Origin: Micromonospora pallida
GTDB taxonomy: Bacteria; Actinomycetota; Actinomycetes; Mycobacteriales; Micromonosporaceae
Reading direction: 5' to 3'
Length of the DNA: 64,000 bases
NCBI RefSeq assembly: GCF_900090325.1
Contig: NZ_FMHW01000002.1
Location: 3,224,001 to 3,288,000, forward strand
The notes under the pieces are model-generated. The model had not been told where the DNA came from. It was given only the letters and a program-made list of their open reading frames with translations, and made no database searches. This document shows, one piece after another, positions 43,446 to 50,376 of this stretch (its first letter is position 1; each line of letters begins with the position of its first letter). Both the position numbers and the translations under genes were made by a program.

Positions 43446-43772
43446 ATGGTGGACGTGTCGGTCGAGATACCACCGCCGCTGAGCAAGGGCATCATCTTTT
43501 GCGAGGTCGAGTGTGTCCGCCCGTGCTGCGGGATCGACGCCGTCTCCACCGATCCCGCCCTTATCGAAACGTGGTGCCGTCAGGTGGGGTCGGTCGCGGT
43601 GGCCGAGGCTCGGCTTCAACTCGCCGAGCTGATCGAGGTGGTCGAGGACCGCTCACACCGCGTCACGTCGACATTCCTGAACCACTACACGCACGACGAC
43701 CCCGCGCGGCGTCAGTTGCTGGACTTCCTGGCCGCGTTCGATGCGGGACTGGCGGCCGGCGACGCGTCGTGA
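43446..43772 (+). CDS. Hypothetical protein with a Cys-rich centre, 108 residues
   Basis: ATG at 43446 follows GGAAGGAG, a better ribosome site than the GTG at 43383. The protein opens MVDVSVEIPPPLSKGIIFC and has CEVECVRPCCGIDAVS, then a helical LIETWCRQVGSVAVAEARLQLAELI. The cysteines could bind metal. It is soluble, of an unrecognised family, and divergent from mca. Confidence 0.65.
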   Translation: MVDVSVEIPPPLSKGIIFCEVECVRPCCGIDAVSTDPALIETWCRQVGSVAVAEARLQLAELIEVVEDRSHRVTSTFLNHYTHDDPARRQLLDFLAAFDAGLAAGDAS

Positions 43773-44006
43773 GTCAGCGATAGGCGATCAAACCCGTCCA
43801 AGCCCCCGACGTCTCCGACATCCGAACGCCTGCCGGAGGCCGACTGACCCACCGGCCCACGACCGAGGGGCGATCTACGGGATCACCGGTACCGGCAGCT
43901 ACCAGCCGACCGGACACAACTGCAGTCGCCAACCCGACACGCCACGCCCAACCGGCCCAGACCACACCATCATCGACCGGTCACCAGCCCAGCCAGGGAG
44001 ACCCCT

Positions 44007-44516
44007 TTGACCCACCTGCCGCCCCAGCCCAACCACGACCCGAACCACCAGTCCTGGGGCACCCCGCCGCAGCCCACGGAGTTCACCGTCACCGCGCCGC
44101 AGGCGACCATCCGGAAACCCCTCATCATCGCCGGCATCACCGCCTTGGCCGTCCTTTTCACCGGCACCATCGGCTACGCCGCCTGGGAAGGGTTCATCCG
44201 CGAAGACACCGGCGTCGCCGCCTGCAAAGCCATGCGCGACGGCAAGCAGATGGACGGCCGCGAAAAGACCAACGGCGACGACAAGATGACCGAGGCTGAG
44301 TACCGGGAAGCGCGGGCAATCTTCGAGGAATCCCACTACGAGAAGCTGGAGGAGCACGGCACCGCCATCGTCGACCTGGCGTGGCAGATCCAAAACTTGG
44401 GGGACGGCAACGAGATGGCCGCTGTCGCGTTCGCGGAGCCGATGAAGACGCACCTGTCGGGGTTGCAGTCGGCGTGCGCGGACCAGGGCGTGATCGTGAA
44501 TTTGAGCGCCGATTAG
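44007..44516 (+). CDS. Membrane-anchored hypothetical protein
   Basis: A 169-residue protein from a TTG start at 44007, 6 nt after GGGAG. A proline-rich cytoplasmic N terminus (THLPPQPNHDPNHQSWGTPP) leads to one membrane helix at about 37-58 (PLIIAGITALAVLFTGTIGYAAW) and an acidic extracellular domain with two cysteines. The layout is common for actinomycete surface proteins of unknown role. No family recognised. Confidence 0.65.
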   Translation: MTHLPPQPNHDPNHQSWGTPPQPTEFTVTAPQATIRKPLIIAGITALAVLFTGTIGYAAWEGFIREDTGVAACKAMRDGKQMDGREKTNGDDKMTEAEYREARAIFEESHYEKLEEHGTAIVDLAWQIQNLGDGNEMAAVAFAEPMKTHLSGLQSACADQGVIVNLSAD

Positions 44517-44849
44517 ACGGCGTTGTGGTGGGGAGCCGGCCGCCCGTCGGGCACTCGGGCGAGTTCGAAGTGTTCGTCGAGGGCGAGGACGGCACCCACC
44601 GTCACCAGGGCGTTCAAGGTATGCGTCACGGCAGCCAGGTTCCGCGACGGGGGTCGCCGCAGACCTGACCGACGGTTGCCGCAGGTAGAACTCTCCGGTT
44701 ACCGGCTCTCGACAGCTCCAAGCACGCCTGGCTGAACGCCGGATGGAAGGTCGACACGGTCGACCTGAGGCGCGAGCTGGTGACCTTCACCCGAGACCGG
44801 GCGTAGCACCTCGCCCCGACCGGCTCAGACATCTGCACGAGCCGTGTGT

Positions 44850-44878
44850 CGTCGAAGCAGCGTGGCGCTGCTTCGACG
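44850..44878. terminator. Perfect 13-bp-arm hairpin
   Basis: CGTCGAAGCAGCG (44850-44862) and CGCTGCTTCGACG (44866-44878) with a TGG loop. It lies 44 bp after the end of the possible gene remnant and may be that gene's terminator. Confidence 0.55.
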
Positions 44879-44958
44879 GGCAAATCGGGATGTGGCCGAG
44901 AGATTCCTGTGGTTCGCGGGCGAGTGCCGAGGAGAGCGCGGGCGCTGAATGCCAGGTC

Positions 44959-44974
44959 TCCGCTTGCGCGGAGT
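44959..44974 (-). terminator. Short hairpin after the TerD-like gene
   Basis: CTCCGC-TTGC-GCGGAG, read leftward as CTCCGC-GCAA-GCGGAG with a GNRA-type tetraloop, 55 bp past the stop of the leftward TerD-like gene. Confidence 0.45.
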
Positions 44975-44995
44975 TCCCGAATCGAACGGAATAGT

Positions 44996-45036
44996 AGGAA
45001 GCGCCTGCATGGCCTCGGCTGTCGCCGCTTACTCAG
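44996..45036 (+). repeat. Imperfect direct repeat, left copy
   Basis: AGGAAGCGCCTGCATGGCC starts here, and ACTCAG ends the unit at 45036. A related unit, AGGAAGCGCCTCCATGACC to CTACTCAG, lies at 47292-47340: 17 of the first 19 bases agree and the end matches, but the middle differs in length. The two copies flank the TerD-like gene; the right one is inside the interrupted tRNA. Significance uncertain. Confidence 0.35.
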
Positions 45037-47188
45037 GGATCAGTTCGCTGAGCCGATCCAGTGTATACGTCTCCGATCCCTCCGGCAGGTCCTCGGGCGC
45101 CTCGATGCCAATGAACGTGACCGGCTCGTCCGGCAACCGGCCGTTCCACGTCATCACCTCGGCCCGTGCGCGCCACCGGTCAACGAGGTAGGAGACGGTG
45201 AGGTACCGCCGCTCCATCAGCGCTCGTACCCGGTCGGCCGTGGTGAACGTGTTGTCCTCGACCTTGTTGAAGGACGGCCTGCCCCGCAGGTACAGGTGCA
45301 GCCACACGGCCTGCCAGCCACGCTCGCCCCTGGCGAACACCATCGGCAGCGCGACCTGGCCCTGGCCACGCAGGTGCGAACGCGCCCGCACGGTCCGCGC
45401 GTCGAACGGCGCACCGCGCTGGTCCCGTGTGCGGGTCTGGTACCCAAACATCGACTCGGCGACCTCGTCGAACGACTCGCCCGCATAGATGTAGACCTGC
45501 GGAACCACATACTGCCCACCAACTGTCAGGGGCACGTCGATGAACTCGGTCGCACCGTTCGTCGCGTCGGTGACGTCGCCGGAGTGCACCACACCGTCGT
45601 GGTGATAGTTCGTCCAGGACACCTGGCCAGCACTGTGGAACTCGTCGTCGAGCAGCAGCACCGACAGGTCGTAGTCGGTACGACGACTGGTCTGACGCCA
45701 GTAGGTGAAGAAGCGCAGCAGCTCACCGGAGACCGCCGCCCGCGACCCCCTCGGCAGCACCGCGAATCCGCCCTCGGCCGCCTTGCCGGACAACGGCAGT
45801 GCGACGTCGAGCACCTCCGGGTCCACCACCAGCGGCCGTTCCGGCGCCGGCAGGCGGGCGCTGATCTCGGCGTCGAGCAGCGACGACAGCTCGGCCACCA
45901 ACCCGGCGGGCAGCGGTGGCCGCTGGTCCGGCCCGACCCACGCGCGCCGCGAGCGGTTCACGTACATCCGGGCGGACGCCGGAGTCAGTCGGTTGTCGAC
46001 ATGCTCCCGCAGCGAGAGGAGCACCCGGCCCGACGCCGAGCCGAGCGCATCGGTCACCGCTTCGACCACAGCGGTCCGTTCCGACGGCGATGCCATCCGC
46101 AGCAGCCGGTCCGCGGATCGCAGGAGCAGGCCCGGCGCGGCCGACAACACCGAAGCGGCCGGGCCGATGGCTCCGGCGCGGATCGCCGTCTCCGCGCGGC
46201 CGGCGAGGTTGGGTACCCGTCGCTCGCCGCGCGCGACCGTGAACACCTTCTGCGCGTGCGGCCACTGGCCGTACTCGTGCGGGTGCAGCCGCTCCCCGAG
46301 TCGCTTCCACCGCTCCGCGTAGCGCACGACGTCACCGAGCTTGTCCGGGCTTGCCCCGACGACCTCGTTCAACGCGGCCAGCAGCATCCGCCGCTCCGGG
46401 CGCCGGAAGGCACGGAATCGCGTGGGTGTCTCAAGCGAGGCGTCCCCGCCGGAGACATGGCAGGCAAGGCGCAGCACGTCGGTCGTCGTGTCCACGCCGA
46501 CCAACGGCCGGCCCAGGACAAGCCGAACCCCGTTGAGCACGGCACGGTTTTCCCGCACCGGAACCTCGGCCGGCTGCGCAGCGTCCACACAGGCGACCGC
46601 GAGTTCACTGAGGAGCGCAAGGTCCGCCTCACCATGCGGCGTCGAGCTACCGGCCAGAGCCAGATACAGCCGCGCCGCCTCCACGTCGGCCGCGTCGCCG
46701 AGACGCAGCAACGTCACCCGGTCCCCGGCTGCGGCGATCAGCGCGTCGTGCACGGCCAACAGCTCGGCATAGGTGTGCTGGTAGACCCCGTAAGCCGGCA
46801 GGTCGAGCAGGTTCACCCCACCCGAGGCGACGGCGTCCCGCAGCTGCGCGTCGGTGGCCGTGCCCCCGCCGGTGAGCACGGCCGCCCGAAGCCGATCCGT
46901 CCAGAACTCGATGGTGTCCGGCACGCCGTCCGGGAAGCCGATGAAATAGGCGTTGTGCTGGACATGATCGCCTACCAGCTCACGCACCGCCGACACGACT
47001 GTAGCGGCGAGATCCATCGCCGGCGCGGGGGCCAGGGCGCCGATGTGCTCCAGCAGAGCCCGCGACGCCGAGAACCCGACATCGAGCAACGCCGCATCCA
47101 GTTGCCGGGCCACCACCGTGCCATCGCCAGCCGCGCCATGGCTGGCCGGCACGCGCAGCGTCTTCTGGATAATCAGCTTCTCGAGCAC
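45029..47188 (-). CDS. Large TerD-like (tellurium-resistance family) protein
   Basis: A 719-residue cytoplasmic protein beginning MLEKLIIQKTLRVPASHG. The C-terminal third has TDYDLSVLLLDDEFHSAGQVSW, then SGDVTDATNGATEFIDVPL and VYIYAGESFDEVAESMFGY, the calcium-binding TerD/CABP fold. The N-terminal 450 residues are helical and lack a named domain; they resemble the large TerD-fused proteins of actinomycetes. Ter proteins act in metal, phage or envelope stress. No other ter genes adjoin it. ATG at 47188 follows a purine-poor leader. It lies 56 bp downstream of the interrupted tRNA, on the same strand. Confidence 0.72.
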   Translation of the reverse strand: MLEKLIIQKTLRVPASHGAAGDGTVVARQLDAALLDVGFSASRALLEHIGALAPAPAMDLAATVVSAVRELVGDHVQHNAYFIGFPDGVPDTIEFWTDRLRAAVLTGGGTATDAQLRDAVASGGVNLLDLPAYGVYQHTYAELLAVHDALIAAAGDRVTLLRLGDAADVEAARLYLALAGSSTPHGEADLALLSELAVACVDAAQPAEVPVRENRAVLNGVRLVLGRPLVGVDTTTDVLRLACHVSGGDASLETPTRFRAFRRPERRMLLAALNEVVGASPDKLGDVVRYAERWKRLGERLHPHEYGQWPHAQKVFTVARGERRVPNLAGRAETAIRAGAIGPAASVLSAAPGLLLRSADRLLRMASPSERTAVVEAVTDALGSASGRVLLSLREHVDNRLTPASARMYVNRSRRAWVGPDQRPPLPAGLVAELSSLLDAEISARLPAPERPLVVDPEVLDVALPLSGKAAEGGFAVLPRGSRAAVSGELLRFFTYWRQTSRRTDYDLSVLLLDDEFHSAGQVSWTNYHHDGVVHSGDVTDATNGATEFIDVPLTVGGQYVVPQVYIYAGESFDEVAESMFGYQTRTRDQRGAPFDARTVRARSHLRGQGQVALPMVFARGERGWQAVWLHLYLRGRPSFNKVEDNTFTTADRVRALMERRYLTVSYLVDRWRARAEVMTWNGRLPDEPVTFIGIEAPEDLPEGSETYTLDRLSELIPE

Positions 47189-47243
47189 GTGGTCCCCCGT
47201 TCCGGTCGACTCCGGCAGTTGCCAGCCTGCAGCCGCAGCACAG

Positions 47244-47371
47244 TGGGTCGCCGGGGACTCGAACCCCGAACCTTCCGATTAGGCAAGGAGAAGGAAGCGC
47301 CTCCATGACCGCACAGGCGGAAAGCGAACGCGCTACTCAGTCGAATGCTCTGCCAGTTGAGCTAGCGACCC
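47244..47371 (-). tRNA. tRNA-Lys-like gene interrupted in the anticodon loop (possible pseudogene)
   Basis: Read leftward from 47371: acceptor GGGTCGC, D arm GCTC/GAGC with a GG-containing loop, anticodon stem TTCGA/TCGGA, variable loop AGGTT, T arm CGGGG-TTCGAGT-CCCCG, acceptor GCGACCC and discriminator A at 47244. Every stem pairs, and the body matches actinobacterial tRNA-Lys. But the anticodon loop is 62 nt instead of 7: about 55 nt are inserted between CT and CTAA, so no anticodon is readable. The insert is far too short for a bacterial group I intron. No CCA is encoded. It is either a pseudogene or a scar of an integration event. Confidence 0.7.
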
Positions 47372-47449
47372 AGATGTCGATCATCGCACCGGCCGGGCAG
47401 ACATGGCCATCGAGTTTCAGAGTCACTGCCGGACACGGCATGCATCGGG

Positions 47450-48235
47450 CTAGTCGGACTGCGTAACGAGCGAGCTCGCGAGCTGCTCGGCTGCGTGGAG
47501 CAGGGCGGGGACCATCCACTCCGCCGCCGCGTGCGTGACACGCGTGTTCGGGCCCGATACCGACACCGCCATCGGCGTCAGTGCCCTGGGGACGGCAACC
47601 GCGAAGCAGCGGACCCCCACTTCCTGCTCCCCCTCGTCGATCGAGTAACCGCGTTCCCGGATCGTTGCAAGGTCGGCGAGGAGGTCTGATTCCGTGGTGT
47701 GCGTGCTGTTGGTGAAATGAGGCATGCCCACGCGCCGCACCATGGCCAGGACGTCGGCGTCCGGAATCTGCGCCAGGAGCGCCTTGCCCACACCGGTCGA
47801 ATGCGGGTGTACGCGGCGCCCGACCTCGGTGAACATCCGCATCTGGTGACGAGACGGCACTTGCGCGACGTAGACGACCTTGTCTCCGTCGAGGATCGCG
47901 AGGTTCGCGGTTTCCTGGGCGGCGTGCTCCAGCTCCTCGAGCGCGGGACGGGCCCATGCGGCCAGGAGCCGGGTCGCCTGGTCGCCGAGCGGGATGAGTC
48001 CCGGACCAAGCGCATAGCGGCGGGACGGAAGCTGACGGACGTATCCGAGCGAGACGAGCGTGCGCAGAAGGCGGTGAATGGTCGGGAGCGCGAGGCCAAG
48101 ACTGTCGGCGAGCTCGGTCAGTGACGCCTGACCGCCTCGCTCGCCGAGGGCCTCGAGCAGTCCGAACGCGCGGGCAACGGACTGCACGCCACCACTGTGC
48201 GTGACGTCCACCACACCCTCCGGGTATTTGTCCAT
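47450..48235 (-). CDS. IclR-family transcriptional regulator
   Basis: A 261-residue regulator: a winged helix-turn-helix at residues 16-75 (SVARAFGLLEALGERG, LADSLGLALPTIHRLLRTLVSLGY) and an IclR effector domain with HSTGVGKALLAQIP, IRERGYSIDEGEQEVGVRCFAV and MAVSVSGPNTRVTH. IclR proteins of this type control glyoxylate, allantoin and aromatic-acid genes. It ends the leftward operon, 33 bp after the glycerate kinase, and has an inverted repeat over its start, suggesting self-control. No clear ribosome site: the message may be leaderless from TACTAT upstream. Confidence 0.88.
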   Translation of the reverse strand: MDKYPEGVVDVTHSGGVQSVARAFGLLEALGERGGQASLTELADSLGLALPTIHRLLRTLVSLGYVRQLPSRRYALGPGLIPLGDQATRLLAAWARPALEELEHAAQETANLAILDGDKVVYVAQVPSRHQMRMFTEVGRRVHPHSTGVGKALLAQIPDADVLAMVRRVGMPHFTNSTHTTESDLLADLATIRERGYSIDEGEQEVGVRCFAVAVPRALTPMAVSVSGPNTRVTHAAAEWMVPALLHAAEQLASSLVTQSD

Positions 48236-48256
48236 GATACGGAAAATAGTACCCGG
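48220..48256 (-). promoter_or_regulatory. Inverted repeat over the iclR start
   Basis: CCGGGTA (48220-48226) and TACCCGG (48250-48256) are perfect inverted arms spanning the start codon. Between them are TATTTGTCC and GGAAAATA, a second, near-palindromic pair similar in type to IclR sites. A plausible autoregulatory operator. Confidence 0.45.
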
Positions 48257-48268
48257 AAGGGGAGACGG

Positions 48269-49423
48269 TTACGTCACGCCTTCGACTGACTCCCGGGCCA
48301 GCCGCGCGCCAGCCTCACGCAGCCACCGGGCGGCGTCGGCCATCGCGCGGTCGGGGCTACCGGCGGTCTTCGCGAGCGAGATCGCGGCGACCACGCCCAC
48401 CGGGCGGGCCAGTATCCGGCCGGCGACGAGCGCGACCGGTACACCCGCCTCGCGTGCCTGCGCGATGACGACCGACGGCGCCTTTCCGTGCGGCGACTGC
48501 CCGTCCCAGCTGCCCTCGCCGGTCACCACGAGGGCGGCGCCCTCGATCGACGCACGAAGGGCGACAAGGTCGGCGATCGTGACGGCGCCGGGAGCCGCCT
48601 GTGCCCCCCACGCCATCAGACCGAACCCTGCTCCCCCGGCAGCGCCCGCACCGGGCGTGCGGGGATCGAAGCCGACGGCGCGCGACCATCGCGCCAACGC
48701 CCACTCGATGCGCATGACCTCGTCGGCGTTCGCCCCCTTCTGCGGCGCGAACACTGCGGCCGCCCCATCGGGGCCGAGCAGCGGTGAGACGACGTCGGTG
48801 AGTACGAGCGCGCCGTCTCGGGGAAGCGGGACGAGGCCGCCGAGATCGACGTGCGCCACGTTCTCCAGGCCCCGGGCGCCAGGGCCGACCGGAGAGCCGT
48901 CGGCGTCGACCACCCGGGCGCCGAGAGCGTGCAGCAGGCCCGCGCCGCCGTCGCTGGAGGCGCTGCTGCCCACGGCGAGCACGAGCCGGGTCGCTCCGTA
49001 CTCGAGTGCGTCGCGGATGGCCTGCCCGAAGCCGATCGTGCTCGCGTCGAGGGGGCGTAGTGCCGTGGCGTCCGCGACGAGCTCGATCCCCGACGTGTTG
49101 GCCAGTTCCACGACCGCGGTCGCCGCCGGTCCGTGGTCGGCAGGCAGGAGTAGCCAGCAGGTGTCGACGGGCGTGCCGGTCGGGCCGGTCACGGTGACGG
49201 GCATGCGGCGCGCGCCGGGAACGGCCGAGGCGAAAGCATCGAGGGTGCCTTCGCCTCCGTCGGCCATCGGCAGGCAGACCAGCTCGTCGTGTGGACGGAC
49301 TGCCGCCCACCCGTCGGCCATGGCCTGCGCGGCCGCTGCCGCGCGGATGGTCCCCTTGAAACTGTCGGGGGCGAACACCACACGCGTGGGTTTCGATGTT
49401 TCTCGAACGTCCGAGGCTGTCAT
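48269..49423 (-). CDS. Glycerate 2-kinase (GlxK/GarK family)
   Basis: A 384-residue glycerate kinase converting D-glycerate to 2-phosphoglycerate with ATP. It has the family opening VVFAPDSFKGTIRAAAAAQAM, then LPMADGGEGTLDAF, LVLAVGSSASSDGGAGLLHALGA and VTGEGSWDGQSPHGKAP. ATG at 49423 overlaps the preceding stop as ATGA. It is the last metabolic step of the leftward operon and delivers carbon from hydroxypyruvate or tartronate semialdehyde into glycolysis. Confidence 0.92.
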   Translation of the reverse strand: MTASDVRETSKPTRVVFAPDSFKGTIRAAAAAQAMADGWAAVRPHDELVCLPMADGGEGTLDAFASAVPGARRMPVTVTGPTGTPVDTCWLLLPADHGPAATAVVELANTSGIELVADATALRPLDASTIGFGQAIRDALEYGATRLVLAVGSSASSDGGAGLLHALGARVVDADGSPVGPGARGLENVAHVDLGGLVPLPRDGALVLTDVVSPLLGPDGAAAVFAPQKGANADEVMRIEWALARWSRAVGFDPRTPGAGAAGGAGFGLMAWGAQAAPGAVTIADLVALRASIEGAALVVTGEGSWDGQSPHGKAPSVVIAQAREAGVPVALVAGRILARPVGVVAAISLAKTAGSPDRAMADAARWLREAGARLARESVEGVT

Positions 49424-50376
49424 CCGAACGCGTACCCTGACTGCTTGTCGACCACGTTCACGAGTGGACGGCGCTGGGCGTAGCGCTCGACGTTGTCCAC
49501 GAAGACGTCGACGGCGCGCGCCACGGTCTGCGGCGTGGTGGCACCGTTGTGCGGGGTGACGATGACGCCCGGCTCGGTCCACCACGGCGAGTCGGCGGGA
49601 AGGGGCTCGACGCGGTGCGCGTCCAGACCCGCGCCGGCGATGCGGTGTTCCCGGACTGCCGCGAGCATGGCCTCGTCGTCGACGATCTCGCCTCGTGAGA
49701 TGTTGATGATCGTCGCTGTCGGACGCATCGCCGCGAACACCCGTTGGTCGATCATCCCGCGCGTCGTGGGCGTCAGCGGCGCGGCGACGACGAGGTAATC
49801 GCACTCGGCGGCGAACTGCGTGATCTGCTCCGGACCGTACATCCTCTCCACCCCGGCCGCGGGAATCGTGGGCCTGCCACGCAGCCCGACCACCCGCATG
49901 TGGAACGCGTGGCACTTCTCGGCGAGGTCACGGCCGGCTGCTCCCATCCCGACAATGCCCACGGTCTGTCCCGCGAGTTCGCGATGTGGGTATCGATCCC
50001 ACGTCCGCGCCCGCTGCGCGGCCAGCCACCGCGGTACGTCCCGGTCCAGCATGAGCATCAGCAGAAGGGCGTGCTCGGCCAGCGGAATCGCTCCGTTGCC
50101 CGCCGACGACGTCAGCACCACGGCATCGGCTGCGCGCATCTCCTCCGACAGGTCGGCGTCGGCGCCCGCGGTCCAGAGATGGTTCCAGCGCAGCCTGCCC
50201 GCGCGGGCGATGTCGTCCGGTTCGAGGTGCCCCGCGTACACCTCGGCCGTGGCGATGAGCGTCTCGTCGGGTTCCGGGGCGACGACGAGGCGGAACCCGG
50301 GTGCCGCCGTACGGATCCGGTCCGCCGCCGGTGCCGGCAACGTGATCTGCCCGACGACGATGAGCCGGTCGGTCAC
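49420..50376 (-). CDS. D-2-hydroxyacid dehydrogenase (glyoxylate/hydroxypyruvate reductase type)
   Basis: A 318-residue NAD(P)-dependent dehydrogenase. The cofactor loop is GQTVGIVGMGAAGRDLAE near residue 140. The catalytic Arg lies in INISRGEIVDD, the Asp/Glu position in GAGLDAHRVEPLP, and the catalytic His in VIVTPHNGA; note HN where the family usually has HIAG. GTG at 50376 overlaps the GH3 stop as GTGA. In this operon it probably reduces hydroxypyruvate or glyoxylate, but a role in oxidising a sugar acid is possible. Confidence 0.85.
   Translation of the reverse strand: MTDRLIVVGQITLPAPAADRIRTAAPGFRLVVAPEPDETLIATAEVYAGHLEPDDIARAGRLRWNHLWTAGADADLSEEMRAADAVVLTSSAGNGAIPLAEHALLLMLMLDRDVPRWLAAQRARTWDRYPHRELAGQTVGIVGMGAAGRDLAEKCHAFHMRVVGLRGRPTIPAAGVERMYGPEQITQFAAECDYLVVAAPLTPTTRGMIDQRVFAAMRPTATIINISRGEIVDDEAMLAAVREHRIAGAGLDAHRVEPLPADSPWWTEPGVIVTPHNGATTPQTVARAVDVFVDNVERYAQRRPLVNVVDKQSGYAFG

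Larger units (their letters stand above)
44517..45028. other. Gene-poor region with hairpins and a possible gene remnant
   Basis: No complete gene stands out in these 512 bp. From about 44673 to the stop at 44804-44806 one frame reads RTLRLPALDSSKHAWLNAGW and VDLRRELVTFTRDRA, which looks like the end of a lost protein. Two hairpins follow, listed separately. The rest holds nothing I can name. Confidence 0.4.

Noticed and set aside
44976..44996. T-arm-like sequence near the left repeat, a possible second tRNA remnant
   Set aside because: A TTCGATT loop with a five-pair stem can be drawn, but there is no matching acceptor, D arm or anticodon arm.
44846..47308. An 820-residue rightward ORF antisense to the TerD-like gene
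   Set aside because: No family features; arginine- and histidine-rich mirror of the real gene.
47244..47371. Group I intron in the tRNA
   Set aside because: The insert is only about 55 nt and lacks room for the conserved group I core.
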